Below, in pieces: positions 35,138 to 46,451 of a stretch of 64,000 nucleotides of DNA (position 1 is the first letter of the stretch; each line of letters opens with the position of its first letter). Where the stretch lies: positions 1 to 64,000 of the forward strand of contig NW_006768773.1 in the NCBI RefSeq assembly GCF_000204055.1. The letters are read 5' to 3'. The position numbers were made by a program, and so were the translations under genes. This stretch comes from Melampsora larici-populina 98AG31 (taxonomy: Eukaryota; Basidiomycota; Pucciniomycetes; Pucciniales; Melampsoraceae). The notes beneath the pieces are model-generated. The model was not told the origin of the DNA, made no database searches, and was given only the letters and a program-made list of their open reading frames with translations.

Positions 35138-37669
35138 GATAATGAATCTGGATGTAAGATCAATCCAGCACAACCGTCTTGTTTTGTTCAAATCAAGTGG
35201 AATTTGAGAAGTGCAATTTGTGAGGGGGTTACTTCAAAAGGGTTAAGTAGTTTGATTGATGGAACCACTTAGTACAGTACAGGCTTACGTATACATATGT
35301 AAGAATCAGATGTATGTACCTCTTGTTAAAGTATGATGCCTTGATATCACACAACTTTTCATTCAAAATTATGTAACCATTGATTTTGTCATTGAAGGAA
35401 AATTACAAAGTTGTAGCATTGAGTCTGTCATTTTCATGTAGTACATGCCATGTACACGCTTTTACTATTCATTTGTCACATTTCTACTGAATTGGTTTGT
35501 ATAGTGAGCACCCAAAGGGTTTCCAGATTGTTTCACATTCTCTCATTGGTTGAAAAACACTACATCAAAATTCTGATCATATCTGTGAGTAGTTGCAAGT
35601 TATGCTTCACCTTTGAAGATCAAGTAATCTTTGCGCACAATAGTTAGTTATGTGACAGGTAAGTTTCCTCAAGTGGATATCTGTTTCTTTGTGTGTTGGT
35701 CACAGCTTTTTGTTTGCTCTCATATTTCTTGAAATATGAGTTTTTGGTGAGTTAGTAGATGGAATTACAATTACAATCAATTTGAACTAACAATCTTCAA
35801 CATAAGATTGATCAATGTGGAGACTGTGCTCAGTTTATGATAGAATCTTAGGGTGTGTGTGCATATATGTGCGCTGTTTGATGTCAGTGCAGCATCTTCC
35901 AAAGATACTGTGCATCAAAGTTATGTCCAGGTGGATTGTCCCAGATGTAAGTTGAGTTAAACTATCTGTCTCAACAGTCATCACAAGAACTGCAGTAGTA
36001 TTGACAAAGTTGATCACAAAAAGATGAGTTGAAATAAACATTCTTATATACAGTCAACTCCAGGTGGATTCTCCCACAGGTAACTTGGATCATAGTATCT
36101 ATCTCAACAATCATCAGAAGAATTGCAGAATTTTGTAATAAGATATCAAAAAGTGATGAGTTGGAATGTGGTTTGGTGACTTAGTGGGGTGGAAACCACA
36201 TATCATAAACATCCTTATATCAACTCCAGGTGGATTGTCTGGGTGGATTGTCCAATATGTCATTTCAGTCAAATAATCTTTCTCAACAATCATATCAAGA
36301 ACTGATGTAGTATTGAAATATATATTACAAAACTGCTTGGTTGAAATCATAAACATTCTTATATATAGTCAACCAAAGTACTATATACGTGGATTGTCCC
36401 AGATGTAAAATCAGTCAAATAATATTTCTCAACACCCATAAAATGAACTGATGTAGTATTGAAAAGTTATTACAAGAACCTTGGTTGAAATGTGGGACAT
36501 TGACTTACTGGGGTGATAACAATTAAAGTGTATATGCGCTGTTTGATGCCAGTACCACATCTTCTGAAGATATAGCGCATCAAATTTATGCCCATGTGAA
36601 TTGTTCCAAATGTAAGTTGAGGCAAAGTAACCACAATAACTGAAGTAGTATTGAAAGATTTATTTACAAAAAGGTGAGGTGAAATGTGGGTTAGTGAATT
36701 ATTGTGGTGAAAACAACATATCATAAACATCCTGTGGCAATTTACTTTCAAATCATTCAATATATACTTCACTTGGTTTGTCCCAGGCATGTGGTCCCAG
36801 GCATTAATTTGGCCAAATGATCTTTTGAAACAATCATAACAACAATTGGAGCTGTGGTGATTTACTTTGAAGTCAATCAATATATACTAGTAAATCTATC
36901 ATATCAACAATTGAGGCTGTGGTGATTTACTTTGAAATCACTCAATATATACTAGTAAATATATCATATCAACCATTGAAGCTGTGGTGATTTACTTTAT
37001 ATACTAGGAAAAATATCCTTACTTTCTCTATTGAAGTGTAAATATATATCAACTCATAATTGCCTGCTAGTAGGACCTTTCCCTTCCTCACACTGACACC
37101 TTAGGAAAACCGCTTGTTCTTCTCTTCATATTAATGATACTTGACAAGTTGTGGTCAATCATTGTAAAAAGCTTGTGTGTAAATAACCCCAACGGCATAA
37201 GTAACTTATTTCAGACTACGTATAGATGATTATGTACATCTCATCATCTCGCTTATTTGTGATGATCTTCGTTAAGGATATGTGAAGATCATCGTCAGTG
37301 TGATGATTAATCAATCATTAACAGTGGCGGGAGACTTACTCATTAACAATGGCCAAACACTGCTCTCATACTTTCAGTCTTTCTTGTGCAAAGGACTTGG
37401 TGACAGGTGTCTGTCCGCTCATGCTAATGTAGATTATGTTGAATTAGATCTTCTTGAATGTCAAGATGAACTAATTGCATGGTATTTCAAAACGGGTGAC
37501 CATTGTGATATGTACCCTCATTGGAACTCTCCGGTGCCTGGGCCTCTTTTACTTAATGGAGAAAATCATAGCCTATTGGGTGATTCAGCTAAAGGAGCAT
37601 TGTCTATCAGCTATATCAATCACAACGCTTATAACTTTCCCCCATCATATTTGTTAAATTCATCTTGTT
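35138..37669. other. Gene-free region with tandem arrays
   Basis: 35138-35850 shows nothing notable. From about 35860 to 36730 a unit of roughly 130-190 bp (CAACTCCAGGTGGATTGTCC ... CATCACAAGAACTG ... AGTATTGA) is repeated four to five times with drift. From 36840 to 37010 a shorter unit of about 65-75 bp (ATATACTAGTAAAT ... GCTGTGGTGATTTACTTTG) occurs about three times. An open frame at 37282-37716 (+) has no recognisable domain and overlaps the KDZ start. Confidence 0.5.
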
Positions 37670-38151
37670 ATGGCTCCAAAGGGCCGCTCGATTCCATGTC
37701 CTTTCGGCGCTTCTAAAAAGAAGAGAACCACCTCGATTCAACCTGGACCTTCATCTCGATTAGTTGCAGAAGTCGAGGCCAACGAGAGTTGCTGGGCGCA
37801 AAACCGGACTAATGAGCCAACTCGCGCGCTCGCAAACCATTCAGCAATGCAACTTTCAAATGTCGAAGTCGATGAAGCTCAGAGTGGGAGTGATGGAGGT
37901 TCTGAATCCAATTCGTATTTTAACAATTATCCACATATCAACAACTCTATTGGGACCGATAATCATGAAGTGTTTCCAGACGTGAATGGTTCGTTTATTG
38001 AGTATGTCAAAGGGAGTTATTACAAGCATAAGCCATTAAAAGAATCAAATAACTGGCTCAAAGTGATACCACAGATGTTTGTCGCTTACATGAATTGCTC
38101 TCAGCCTACCTCACAATGGGGTGATAAGGCACAATGGGACATGGATCGTAA

Positions 38152-38967
38152 CACTACACAAAATGTCATCTTTACCGGGCGGTAAAGAAAACTACTGACA
38201 TAGAAAAGTCCTGAGGCAACAGGAAGAGAGCTAAAAATCTGAAAAAATACACACCTTGTTCCTAGATGTTGGGGCGTCATGACGAGTATTTTTTTGTATT
38301 TTACACACAGATATTGGTTAATGTACTAACAATAAAGGCTGAGAATCATCAAAAACCCACCTGTAACAATACCTGAAATTTGGCCCTTGCCTTTGAAGAC
38401 AGGATTTTGGAATCTTCAAACATCAATAACTTTTGCAGTTCTGAATCAAATCACTCAATTTGAAGTGCATTAAAAAGGTGAGTCTTTCCTCTACATTTTT
38501 CATTCAGACATCACATCTGTCGCTGGTCTAAAAAAGATCCTACAGAGCTATTCATGCAGAACTGTTTGAACATATGTAGAGTGTTTAAATGACTAGATAG
38601 CACCTTACTAACATTATGAAGTGTGAAGGAGAATAGTTCAGCTTTTGAATGAACCAAAAATCGAGTTATTTGAAGCAGAACTGAAAAAGTTATTGAAGTT
38701 TTTAGACCACAAAATATTGTCTTCATACTCATGACCCAAATTTCAGGTATTGTTACATGTGAGTTTTTGATGATTTTCAACGTTTATTGTTAGTACAAAA
38801 ACCAATATCTGCGTGTAAAATACAGAAAAGTACTCATCATGACGCCCCAACATCTAGGAACAAGGTGCATATTTTTTCAGATTTTTAGCTCTCTTCCTGT
38901 TGCCTCAGGACTTTTCTATGTCAGTAGTTTTCTTTACCGCCCGGTAAAGATTACATTTGGTGTAGTG
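38152..38967. mobile_element. CACTA-like palindromic element, copy B, 816 bp
   Basis: It begins CACTACACAAAATG and ends with its inverse, flanked by TAA (38149-38151 and 38968-38970). The halves are inverted copies (CTTTACCGGGCGGTAAAG, TACTAACAATAAA, GTAACAATACCTGAAATTTGG). Sequence is clearly diverged from copies A and C yet the length is again 816 bp. It lies in a coding exon of the KDZ gene; without it, the codons read through (DRN then MLCSCG). Confidence 0.87.
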
Positions 38968-39903
38968 TAACATGCTGTGCTCCTGTGGAGACGGAGACCG
39001 AAGCTCTCAACTCGTAGACATCGTAGACATTGTAGGTACATAAACCTTTTCTTACATGTACAAACTACTCAAGATGGAGAATGACAAGATTGAAGTGATA
39101 TTTGTAGCTCGCGATCAGGCTGAGATACAATTTTGTAAATGTACTCCAGACCAAGTACGGCTTATTCGGATGGGCTACATAGGAGGCTCTCCTGTTCATC
39201 CTTGGACTGCATATTCGATTCGACTGCTGAAGTTGCATCACCACTTATGGAAGTATTGCACCGTCCGTACTCAGGGATTTGCGCTTGCCTTGGACGAGTC
39301 TCTTGACGCAATCAATGCACTGATATTGGTAGAAGGAACAAACGAGGTACAGTTCAACCATTTATTTGAAACTCACAAGAACTTACTGACGGCTGAAACT
39401 CTACCCATCACTAGCCTCGTCTTTGGAGGCGGACTATGTCTTTGGCTATAGATGCTTTCAGACATATGTTACAAATGGAGGAGGAGTTGGCCATTCGAGC
39501 CCTTCTTCTAACAGCACTGCAAAAACTTGCCCAGATCTGCCCCCATTGTTTTGGTCCTCTTCAAGAAAACGATGAAATAGACGAAAGTGACTATGTAGTT
39601 TGTTGTGACGGAAACTTTCAGCACCGTAGGCACAAAGCGGCCAGTCGCGAGTATGAAGAAAAAGAGGTAGTGTTACCGTCACTGTTCATGGATCCATGAG
39701 ACGTAGCTAAATGGGACCCAGGTCTTTCAAAAAAGGACCAACAAAAAGAATTCAAGGTATGGACATTGTATTTGGGATTGTAGCTTTCTTCGATCTGACC
39801 TATCTTCAAATAGGATCGGTGTACATCCCAGCACACTGCTGCTGCGGACCATCAAGGCGCCAGTACCTGGAAAGGTTGTGATGAAACTGGACTTATAGGC
39901 ATG

Positions 39904-40327
39904 TGTAATGATGCATATATATACATCATCACAACATTACATTAAGTACACATACCTTACATACCTAGACCTTAGACTTAGACTTAGTAGTTTTTCATAT
40001 ATCCATCGAGTGCCACGCTTACGGAATGGCTCCTTAGGGAACTCAAGACTGATCTCGTATTCTATTCCTTTGGAGCCAGGTTAGCAAACTCATTTCTCTT
40101 ATTTCTATTTATATCAATTTCTCTTATTCATACAACTTATATTGTTTAGTCCCGTGAGGGAACTCGAGACTGATATCGTATTCTATTCCTTTGGAGCCAG
40201 CCAGCTTTTAGAATTAATTCAATCATACCTACTTTGGTTCTAGAAGCATAAAGTCCCTTGTGGCATCAGACCCCTCAGTTCCCTCCGTGAGACTCCTTCG
40301 AAGTGAGGACATCTTAAGTCCTTTACA
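39904..40327 (+). repeat. 5' LTR of the Ty3 element
   Basis: 424 bp, TG...CA bounded. It contains two copies of a GGGAACTC-AGACTGAT...GGAGCCAG unit, linked by one 60-70 bp spacer (GTTAGCAAACTCATTTC...GTTTAGTCCCGTGA). One copy reads GATATCGT where the others read GATCTCGT. Confidence 0.93.
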
Positions 40328-40500
40328 CTTTTTTTTTCTCGAACCAATACCGGTATTGACTACTTCAGATTCCTTCAGAAGAACATAGTTCTTAAAAGCA
40401 CCCCGGATATTCAAGATCCAACCTTATTTCAACTACTTACTCAACACCTTGAAGATCCGTCTTCACACTTCGATTTCGTACATCAAGAACTATACCATAT

Positions 40501-43500
40501 ATGACCCCGCCGGTTTCGACTCGCAGCAATTCCACTGATCTCACGTCTCGGGTAGACGATCCGGAAACTTTAATCAGAAGATCGAATACACTACCCCCAC
40601 AATTCCAACACCATTCCTTTGAAGAGTTAGGAAGATATACCCACGATAAGGTTCTTGCGGCAAGCGTTCCGTCTAAACCCATCCCAGCGACAGCTAAACC
40701 ATATAACCCAGCTGTACAGGCCTCGTCGTCACGTGCATCCTCCTTACCCGGAACCTTCCCCACTTCTCCTCTTTCACATCGTCGTTCTCCTTTATTGCTT
40801 CTACAACGAGAGGAAGAACACATTCACCGCGATTTAAACATCAGATCTAAACGTCCACCCTCACCTTCTTCATCCCTACTACCAAAAGTTGACGAGATGG
40901 CGGGCCAAACGGATGATTCGTCCTTGAATCCGACTTCGACCGACGAGCTGCTACGTGCAATGTTAATGGCACAAGCAGCAGGCATCAAAGCGGCTAATGA
41001 GGCAGCAGAACGCAATGCACGATTAGAAGAAGAGCGGATCGTAGCTGCACACGAAGCGGCAAAGCGAATCGCTGGGTTAGAGGAGAAACTACTCCAGATG
41101 CAGATGAACACGTCTACACAATCACCTGCTTCTACGACTCATGAGGGAGTTTCCCGAGGACTTGATCTTGCTAAATTCAAGGCATTGGATGGACCGCAAT
41201 TCAAAGGTCCATACCGGGATGTAGAGGCGTTCCTGAAGTGGTTTACCTCCCTGAAGATCTTTTTCATGGTCAAACAAGTCAATAAAGACGAGGACCGAAT
41301 TATACTCACCGGCTCGTACTTACTGGAAACCAATCTCCAAGCGTTTTGGGCCCACAATATCGATAACTTCAGCAAAATATCGTGGGACGACTTCAAAGAA
41401 AAACTCTTTCGGGCAGCCCTACCTTCTGACTGGAACGACAAGCTCAGAGAAAAGATACTCACGTTACGAATGTCGAACAACGAGGACTTTCGGTTTTACT
41501 GTACTCGCGCTCGATCCATTCAGTCTCTTATGAATCACGACCAAGTTGAGATCGATGATTTCACACTGGCCAGCCACATGTTGTTGGGAATGCTCCCGGA
41601 GTTGAAATCAACTCTTAGGTTAGATGGTCCCCTAAAGAAGGAAAATTTTGACTTTATACGGTTTGAGGAACGCTGTGATTTGATTTACGAAGACTTGGTC
41701 GTGAAAAAGATCCTCAATCGACGACCCATCCCCACAACCGTCACTAGAACTTCACACGGCCAAAACGCTACTCAAACACCTAGCCATCAAAACACCAATT
41801 CTGAATCTGAGGAGGATCGTAAACAAGCGTTGTATTGGAAAATTAATTCGTACCTTGATTCACAAGGACTCTGCCACTTCTGCAAAAAGCAGTGCGGTAG
41901 CGAGTATAAACATTGTACCGGCACCTTCTCCAAAGAGCGGATCACCTTCCCTCCCGGTTATACTCCTCCACCTAAGCCTGCGAACTATGTTCCGCCTCGA
42001 GCCCGTTTAGCGAACACTGCAGGACGTCCTACTCATGCACCTGCAGGACGACCTCCACGCTCCCAAGTGGCCGCTGTTAGCTTCCCAGAGTACGACTCAA
42101 CTACTATTGCGGCATATGAAGAGATAGATCGTGAACTCCAGGAGATTGCCGAGAGCGCTGAGGATACGTCGGAACCCGAGGTTGAAGGGTATGTGCACCA
42201 ACCTATCTCGAAACCCACTGTCATCCTGCAATTGACATGTAATGGAAAAACCTTCCAGGCCTTGGCTGATGCAGGATCCGAGACGAACCTGATATCGGAG
42301 AAGATGGTCGATGAGCTACAATTACGTCGTCGCAAACTAGTCACGCCAACAATTGTAGGATTGGCTCTTGACTCAAATGGTCAACCACCTACACTGACCG
42401 AGTTCACCACAGCGTCACTAGGACATTCTTCATCAAGGTCTCAGTTTGATCGGGTGTACATGAAAATAGGGAATCTTGGTAGCTCATATGACATGATACT
42501 TGGTGCCCCTTTCCTTTGTCGTTATCAATTGTCTGTGTCGTGTGCCAAGAAAGCGGTAGTCAAGGAAGAGTCGGGTGGTTTATTGTTAGATTACCGTCAT
42601 GAAATGAAATTGAAAAAAGATTTTGAAGAGGAATGTAATGACAGGATGGCATCCTTAGATGAGAATTGTGAGAGCGAGAAATGGAGAGATTGGGAGAAGA
42701 CCTTGAGAAAAAAGAATGAACCAAGTCGGAGTGCCGAACCTGTTACGTGGAAAGTCTTTGAAGAAGCACTATTACTTCAATTTGGAGACATCTTCCCAGC
42801 GGATATACCAGCCATTTCAGATGAGGCCGAGGAAAAAGGAGAGTTTGTGGATGGATCATTTCCTGAGAAACTTCAACACCCATCGTCTCAGGTCAGACAC
42901 AAGATAGTATTGACAAACCCTAATGCTATTATCAACAAACGGCAATACCCGTATCCCCCAAAACACCACGGAGCTTGGCGCAAACTCTTGGATCAACATC
43001 TAGACGCGGGAAGACTCAGACGATCAACGAGCCAATATGCTTCGCCAAGTCTTATTATTCCAAAGAAGGACCCTTCGGAACTTCCAAGGTGGGTATGTGA
43101 TTACCGCACCTTGAACAGTATGACCGTCAGGGACCGTTCACCACTTCCTAAGGTGGACGAGTTGGTCAGACTGGTAGCTGCAGGAAAAGTTTTTTCTATT
43201 TTAGATCAAACCAATGCTTTTTTTCAAACTCGAATGAGGGAGGCGGATATTCCATTGACCGCGGTGAAGACTCCTTGGGGGCTCTACGAGTGGTGCGTGA
43301 TGCCTATGGGACTGACCAACGCACCAGCTACGCACCAAGCTCGACTCGAAGAGGCCCTAGGAGACTTGATCAACACGGTATGTGTGGTTTACTTAGATGA
43401 TATTGTGGTATTCTCCTCAGATGTTGAGGAACATAAACGGCATGTTCAACTTGTCTTGGAGCGGTTGAGAGCGGCGAATTTGTATTGCAGCAAGAAAAAG

Positions 43501-45504
43501 ACAAAGCTTTTCCGGCGTGAAGTGAAATTCCTGGGCCACGTCATCTCAGCGGAAGGAGTGCGTCCAGACGAAGATAAGGTCAAACAAATTCGGACTTGGA
43601 CATCTCCAAAATCTACTAAGGGTGTGAGAAAAGTTTTAGGAACGGTGCAATGGATGAAAAAGTTCGTATCTGGGTTAGAGAAGTATGTAGGAACATTGAC
43701 ACCTCTGACCAGCAGTAAGCTGGATCCCAAGAAATTCAAGTGGGGGCCAGCAGAAGAGACCGCGTTTCAGAACATCAAGACTATCATGACATCCCTTCCG
43801 TGGCTCAAAAATGTTGATTATGATTCCATTGATCCCCTGTGGTTATTCACTGATGCTAGCGGTACGGGATTAGGTGCGGCCTTGTTTCAAGGACGAGAAT
43901 GGCAAAGCGCTCACCCGATTGCTTACGAGTCGAGGCAAATGTCAGTCGCGGAGCGGAACTACCCCGTCCATGAGCAAGAACTTCTCGCGGTGATTCACGC
44001 CCTTCAAAAATGGCGAATGCTCCTTTTGGGCATGAAGGTGAACGTGATGAGTGATCATCATTCTCTCACATATTTGCTTAAACAACGCTCTCTCAGCCGT
44101 CGACAAGCTAGGTGGCTAGAACAATTGGCGGATTTCAATCTCGACTTTCAATATGTTAAGGGCAAGGACAACTCCGTGGCAGATGGGTTATCCCGAAAAG
44201 ATGCGGAGGATTTCCAAATGGGCGTCGAAACGGTAGCCGCGATAGCTCTCTCAGGGACGTCAATTTCAGATGAATTTCGTCAAGCGATTCTCGAGGGTTA
44301 CAAGGTTGATAAGTTTTGTCAAGCTGTGAGAGCAGGCACGCCTTTGAGAGATGATTGCTATGTGGATGATGGCCTGGTGGTTATCGACGGCAGATTATTG
44401 GTCCCGAACTTGGGTGGTCTTCGACTCCGTTTGATTGACGAAGCACACTGCCGAGTAGGACACTTAGGTTCACTCAAGACCATCGCCGCCCTTCGGACCG
44501 ATTTCTTTTGGCCTAGGATGACCAAAGACGTAGATCACAGGATGCGTTCGTGTGAAGTCTGTCAGAAGACCAAGGCCCGAACGTTGCTTCCTAACGGAAG
44601 AATGAAAACGCCCATGATGCCAATCACACCTTTATCTGATGTCGCAATAGACTTCGTCGGTCCCTTACCGAAAATCAATTCTTACGATATGATCCTAACG
44701 TGCACTTGCCGACTATCTGGATTCACGCGCTTGATTCCGGTCAATCAAACGGACACCGCAGAGAAAACGGCATCTAGGTTTTTCTGCGCTTGGATGGGAA
44801 CTCTAGGATCACCCAAATCTATCATAAGTGATCGAGATAAAGCATGGGCATCTAAGTTCTGGAAGGCCCTGATGGGCAAACTGAATATCTCTTTTCATCG
44901 CTCGTCAGCGTATCACCCACAGGCTGACGGTCGGAGTGAGCGTACAAACAAGACCGTTGGACAAATCCTGAGAACATTCACCGCCAAACGCCAAACACGT
45001 TGGCTAGACTCCCTGCCCTCTGTCGAATTCGCGATCAATAGCGCTGTTAATGTTGCCACTGGGATATCTCCTTTCGAACTGATCTTTGGTCGGCAAGCAC
45101 GACTATTCCCGACTGTCGAAGGTCCAGACGATTCACCACCTAATCTTGACGCGTGGTTACGGCAACGTGAAGGCTGTTGGGCCCAAGCCCGGGACAACCT
45201 TTGGTCGAGCAGAGTCATTCAAGCACTACACCATAACAAACGGCATTCTGATGTTACCATCAAACCTGACGACTGGATTCTTCTGGATTCGGGGGACTGG
45301 CGCGGCCGACATTCAGGTGGAGTTGATAAACTCAAAGAACGATATGAGGGACCTTTTAAAGTTCTCGACACGTTGAATGAAGGCCAGAGCATTCGAGTCG
45401 ACCTTCCAGCAAGTGACAAACGGCACAACGTCTTCAATGTGTCAAAGGTGAAATTGTTTGTGGAACAAGAGGAGATCCCGCTAGGGTCAGTGGACCAGAA
45501 GTAA
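40501..45504 (+). CDS. Ty3/gypsy Gag-Pol polyprotein, 1667 aa
   Basis: A single frame encodes all domains in the Ty3 order. Gag covers about residues 90-410, with a Cys/His patch (CHFCKKQC) near 460. The aspartic protease has ADAGSETN with Asp590. Reverse transcriptase has LDQTNAFFQ and YLDDIVVF (starting near 964). RNase H has TDASG with Asp1118 and SDHHSLTYLL. Integrase has an HHCC finger ending CEVC near 1351 and catalytic Asp1384, Asp1444 and Glu1480 with DD35E spacing. A GPF-type C-terminal module (RYEGPFKVLD) follows; no chromodomain is seen. The start is the Met at 40501, about 170 bp after the LTR. The Gln-Thr-Asn in the usual LDLKSAYHQ position of RT is an unusual local variant. All catalytic residues are in place, so the polyprotein looks active. 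It replicates through an RNA intermediate in cytoplasmic particles. Confidence 0.95.
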   Translation: MTPPVSTRSNSTDLTSRVDDPETLIRRSNTLPPQFQHHSFEELGRYTHDKVLAASVPSKPIPATAKPYNPAVQASSSRASSLPGTFPTSPLSHRRSPLLLLQREEEHIHRDLNIRSKRPPSPSSSLLPKVDEMAGQTDDSSLNPTSTDELLRAMLMAQAAGIKAANEAAERNARLEEERIVAAHEAAKRIAGLEEKLLQMQMNTSTQSPASTTHEGVSRGLDLAKFKALDGPQFKGPYRDVEAFLKWFTSLKIFFMVKQVNKDEDRIILTGSYLLETNLQAFWAHNIDNFSKISWDDFKEKLFRAALPSDWNDKLREKILTLRMSNNEDFRFYCTRARSIQSLMNHDQVEIDDFTLASHMLLGMLPELKSTLRLDGPLKKENFDFIRFEERCDLIYEDLVVKKILNRRPIPTTVTRTSHGQNATQTPSHQNTNSESEEDRKQALYWKINSYLDSQGLCHFCKKQCGSEYKHCTGTFSKERITFPPGYTPPPKPANYVPPRARLANTAGRPTHAPAGRPPRSQVAAVSFPEYDSTTIAAYEEIDRELQEIAESAEDTSEPEVEGYVHQPISKPTVILQLTCNGKTFQALADAGSETNLISEKMVDELQLRRRKLVTPTIVGLALDSNGQPPTLTEFTTASLGHSSSRSQFDRVYMKIGNLGSSYDMILGAPFLCRYQLSVSCAKKAVVKEESGGLLLDYRHEMKLKKDFEEECNDRMASLDENCESEKWRDWEKTLRKKNEPSRSAEPVTWKVFEEALLLQFGDIFPADIPAISDEAEEKGEFVDGSFPEKLQHPSSQVRHKIVLTNPNAIINKRQYPYPPKHHGAWRKLLDQHLDAGRLRRSTSQYASPSLIIPKKDPSELPRWVCDYRTLNSMTVRDRSPLPKVDELVRLVAAGKVFSILDQTNAFFQTRMREADIPLTAVKTPWGLYEWCVMPMGLTNAPATHQARLEEALGDLINTVCVVYLDDIVVFSSDVEEHKRHVQLVLERLRAANLYCSKKKTKLFRREVKFLGHVISAEGVRPDEDKVKQIRTWTSPKSTKGVRKVLGTVQWMKKFVSGLEKYVGTLTPLTSSKLDPKKFKWGPAEETAFQNIKTIMTSLPWLKNVDYDSIDPLWLFTDASGTGLGAALFQGREWQSAHPIAYESRQMSVAERNYPVHEQELLAVIHALQKWRMLLLGMKVNVMSDHHSLTYLLKQRSLSRRQARWLEQLADFNLDFQYVKGKDNSVADGLSRKDAEDFQMGVETVAAIALSGTSISDEFRQAILEGYKVDKFCQAVRAGTPLRDDCYVDDGLVVIDGRLLVPNLGGLRLRLIDEAHCRVGHLGSLKTIAALRTDFFWPRMTKDVDHRMRSCEVCQKTKARTLLPNGRMKTPMMPITPLSDVAIDFVGPLPKINSYDMILTCTCRLSGFTRLIPVNQTDTAEKTASRFFCAWMGTLGSPKSIISDRDKAWASKFWKALMGKLNISFHRSSAYHPQADGRSERTNKTVGQILRTFTAKRQTRWLDSLPSVEFAINSAVNVATGISPFELIFGRQARLFPTVEGPDDSPPNLDAWLRQREGCWAQARDNLWSSRVIQALHHNKRHSDVTIKPDDWILLDSGDWRGRHSGGVDKLKERYEGPFKVLDTLNEGQSIRVDLPASDKRHNVFNVSKVKLFVEQEEIPLGSVDQK

Positions 45505-45855
45505 GTTCTCTCCTTAGTATGCACCGCCGGGCTTTTGCTACGTGTTTTAGTCAAAGAAAACATTACCTTGGCCACACTGTGAGCGTCGAACGTGGTCTGT
45601 CCTCCTCCATTTCAGATTACCTTTCGAACTCGACGGGCGGGTGGATTCTCGACTGTACAACACATCACGGTTTCCTTTTCTCTTGGTTCTTTCAAGAAGA
45701 AAACCTTTTCTTTTTATATCTCTTTCTTTCAAGTTTCTCTTTTTTTTCTTTCCTTTCTTTCTTCTTTTTTCTTTATGCTCTTTCTATAATTTTCATAACT
45801 CAATTAGGCTCTTACTTCTCCCCTTTCTCAAGTTTTTTTTTATAGGGGGGGAGAA

Positions 45856-46451
45856 TGTAATGATGCATATATATACATCATCACAACATTACATTAAGTA
45901 CACATACCTTACATACCTAGACCTTAGACTTAGACTTAGTAGTTTTTCATATATCCATCGAGTGCCACGCTTACGGAATGGCTCCTTAGGGAACTCAAGA
46001 CTGATCTCGTATTCTATTCCTTTGGAGCCAGGTTAGCAAACTCATTTCTCTTATTTCTATTTATATCAATTTCTCTTATTCATACAACTTATATTGTTTA
46101 GTCCCGTGAGGGAACTCGAGACTGATCTCGTATTCTATTCCTTTGGAGCCAGGTTAGCAAACTCATTTCTCTTATTTCTATTTATATCAATTTCTCTTAT
46201 TCATACAACTTATATTGTTTAGTCCCGTGAGGGAACTCGAGACTGATCTCGTATTCTATTCCTTTGGAGCCAGTCCCGTGAGGGAACTCAAGACTGATCT
46301 CGTATTCTATTCCTTTGGAGCCAGCCAGCTTTTAGAATTAATTCAATCATACCTACTTTGGTTCTAGAAGCATAAAGTCCCTTGTGGCATCAGACCCCTC
46401 AGTTCCCTCCGTGAGACTCCTTCGAAGTGAGGACATCTTAAGTCCTTTACA
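45856..46451 (+). repeat. 3' LTR of the Ty3 element, expanded
   Basis: 596 bp, TG...CA bounded. It matches the 5' LTR but carries four GGGAACTC...GGAGCCAG units instead of two. The extra 172 bp correspond to one additional long unit of about 119 bp and one short unit of about 53 bp. Confidence 0.93.

Larger units (their letters stand above)
39904..46451 (+). mobile_element. Complete Ty3/gypsy LTR retrotransposon, 6,548 bp
   Basis: The 5' LTR is 39904-40327 (TGTAATG...TTTACA, 424 bp) and the 3' LTR is 45856-46451 (596 bp). The 5-bp duplication GCATG flanks it (39899-39903 and 46452-46456). A single intact Gag-Pol frame fills 40501-45504. A purine-rich tract (AGGGGGGGAGAA) sits immediately before the 3' LTR. 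The LTRs are nearly identical apart from the number of internal tandem units. The element looks young and may be competent. No obvious tRNA-complementary primer site was recognised after the 5' LTR. Confidence 0.95.

Noticed and set aside
37282..37716. Open frame of 144 codons upstream of the KDZ start
   Set aside because: No domain is recognised and it overlaps the well-supported KDZ exon in another frame.
45519..46036. Phe/Leu/Ser-rich open frames after Gag-Pol
   Set aside because: They are translations of the pyrimidine-rich tract and LTR of the Ty3 element.
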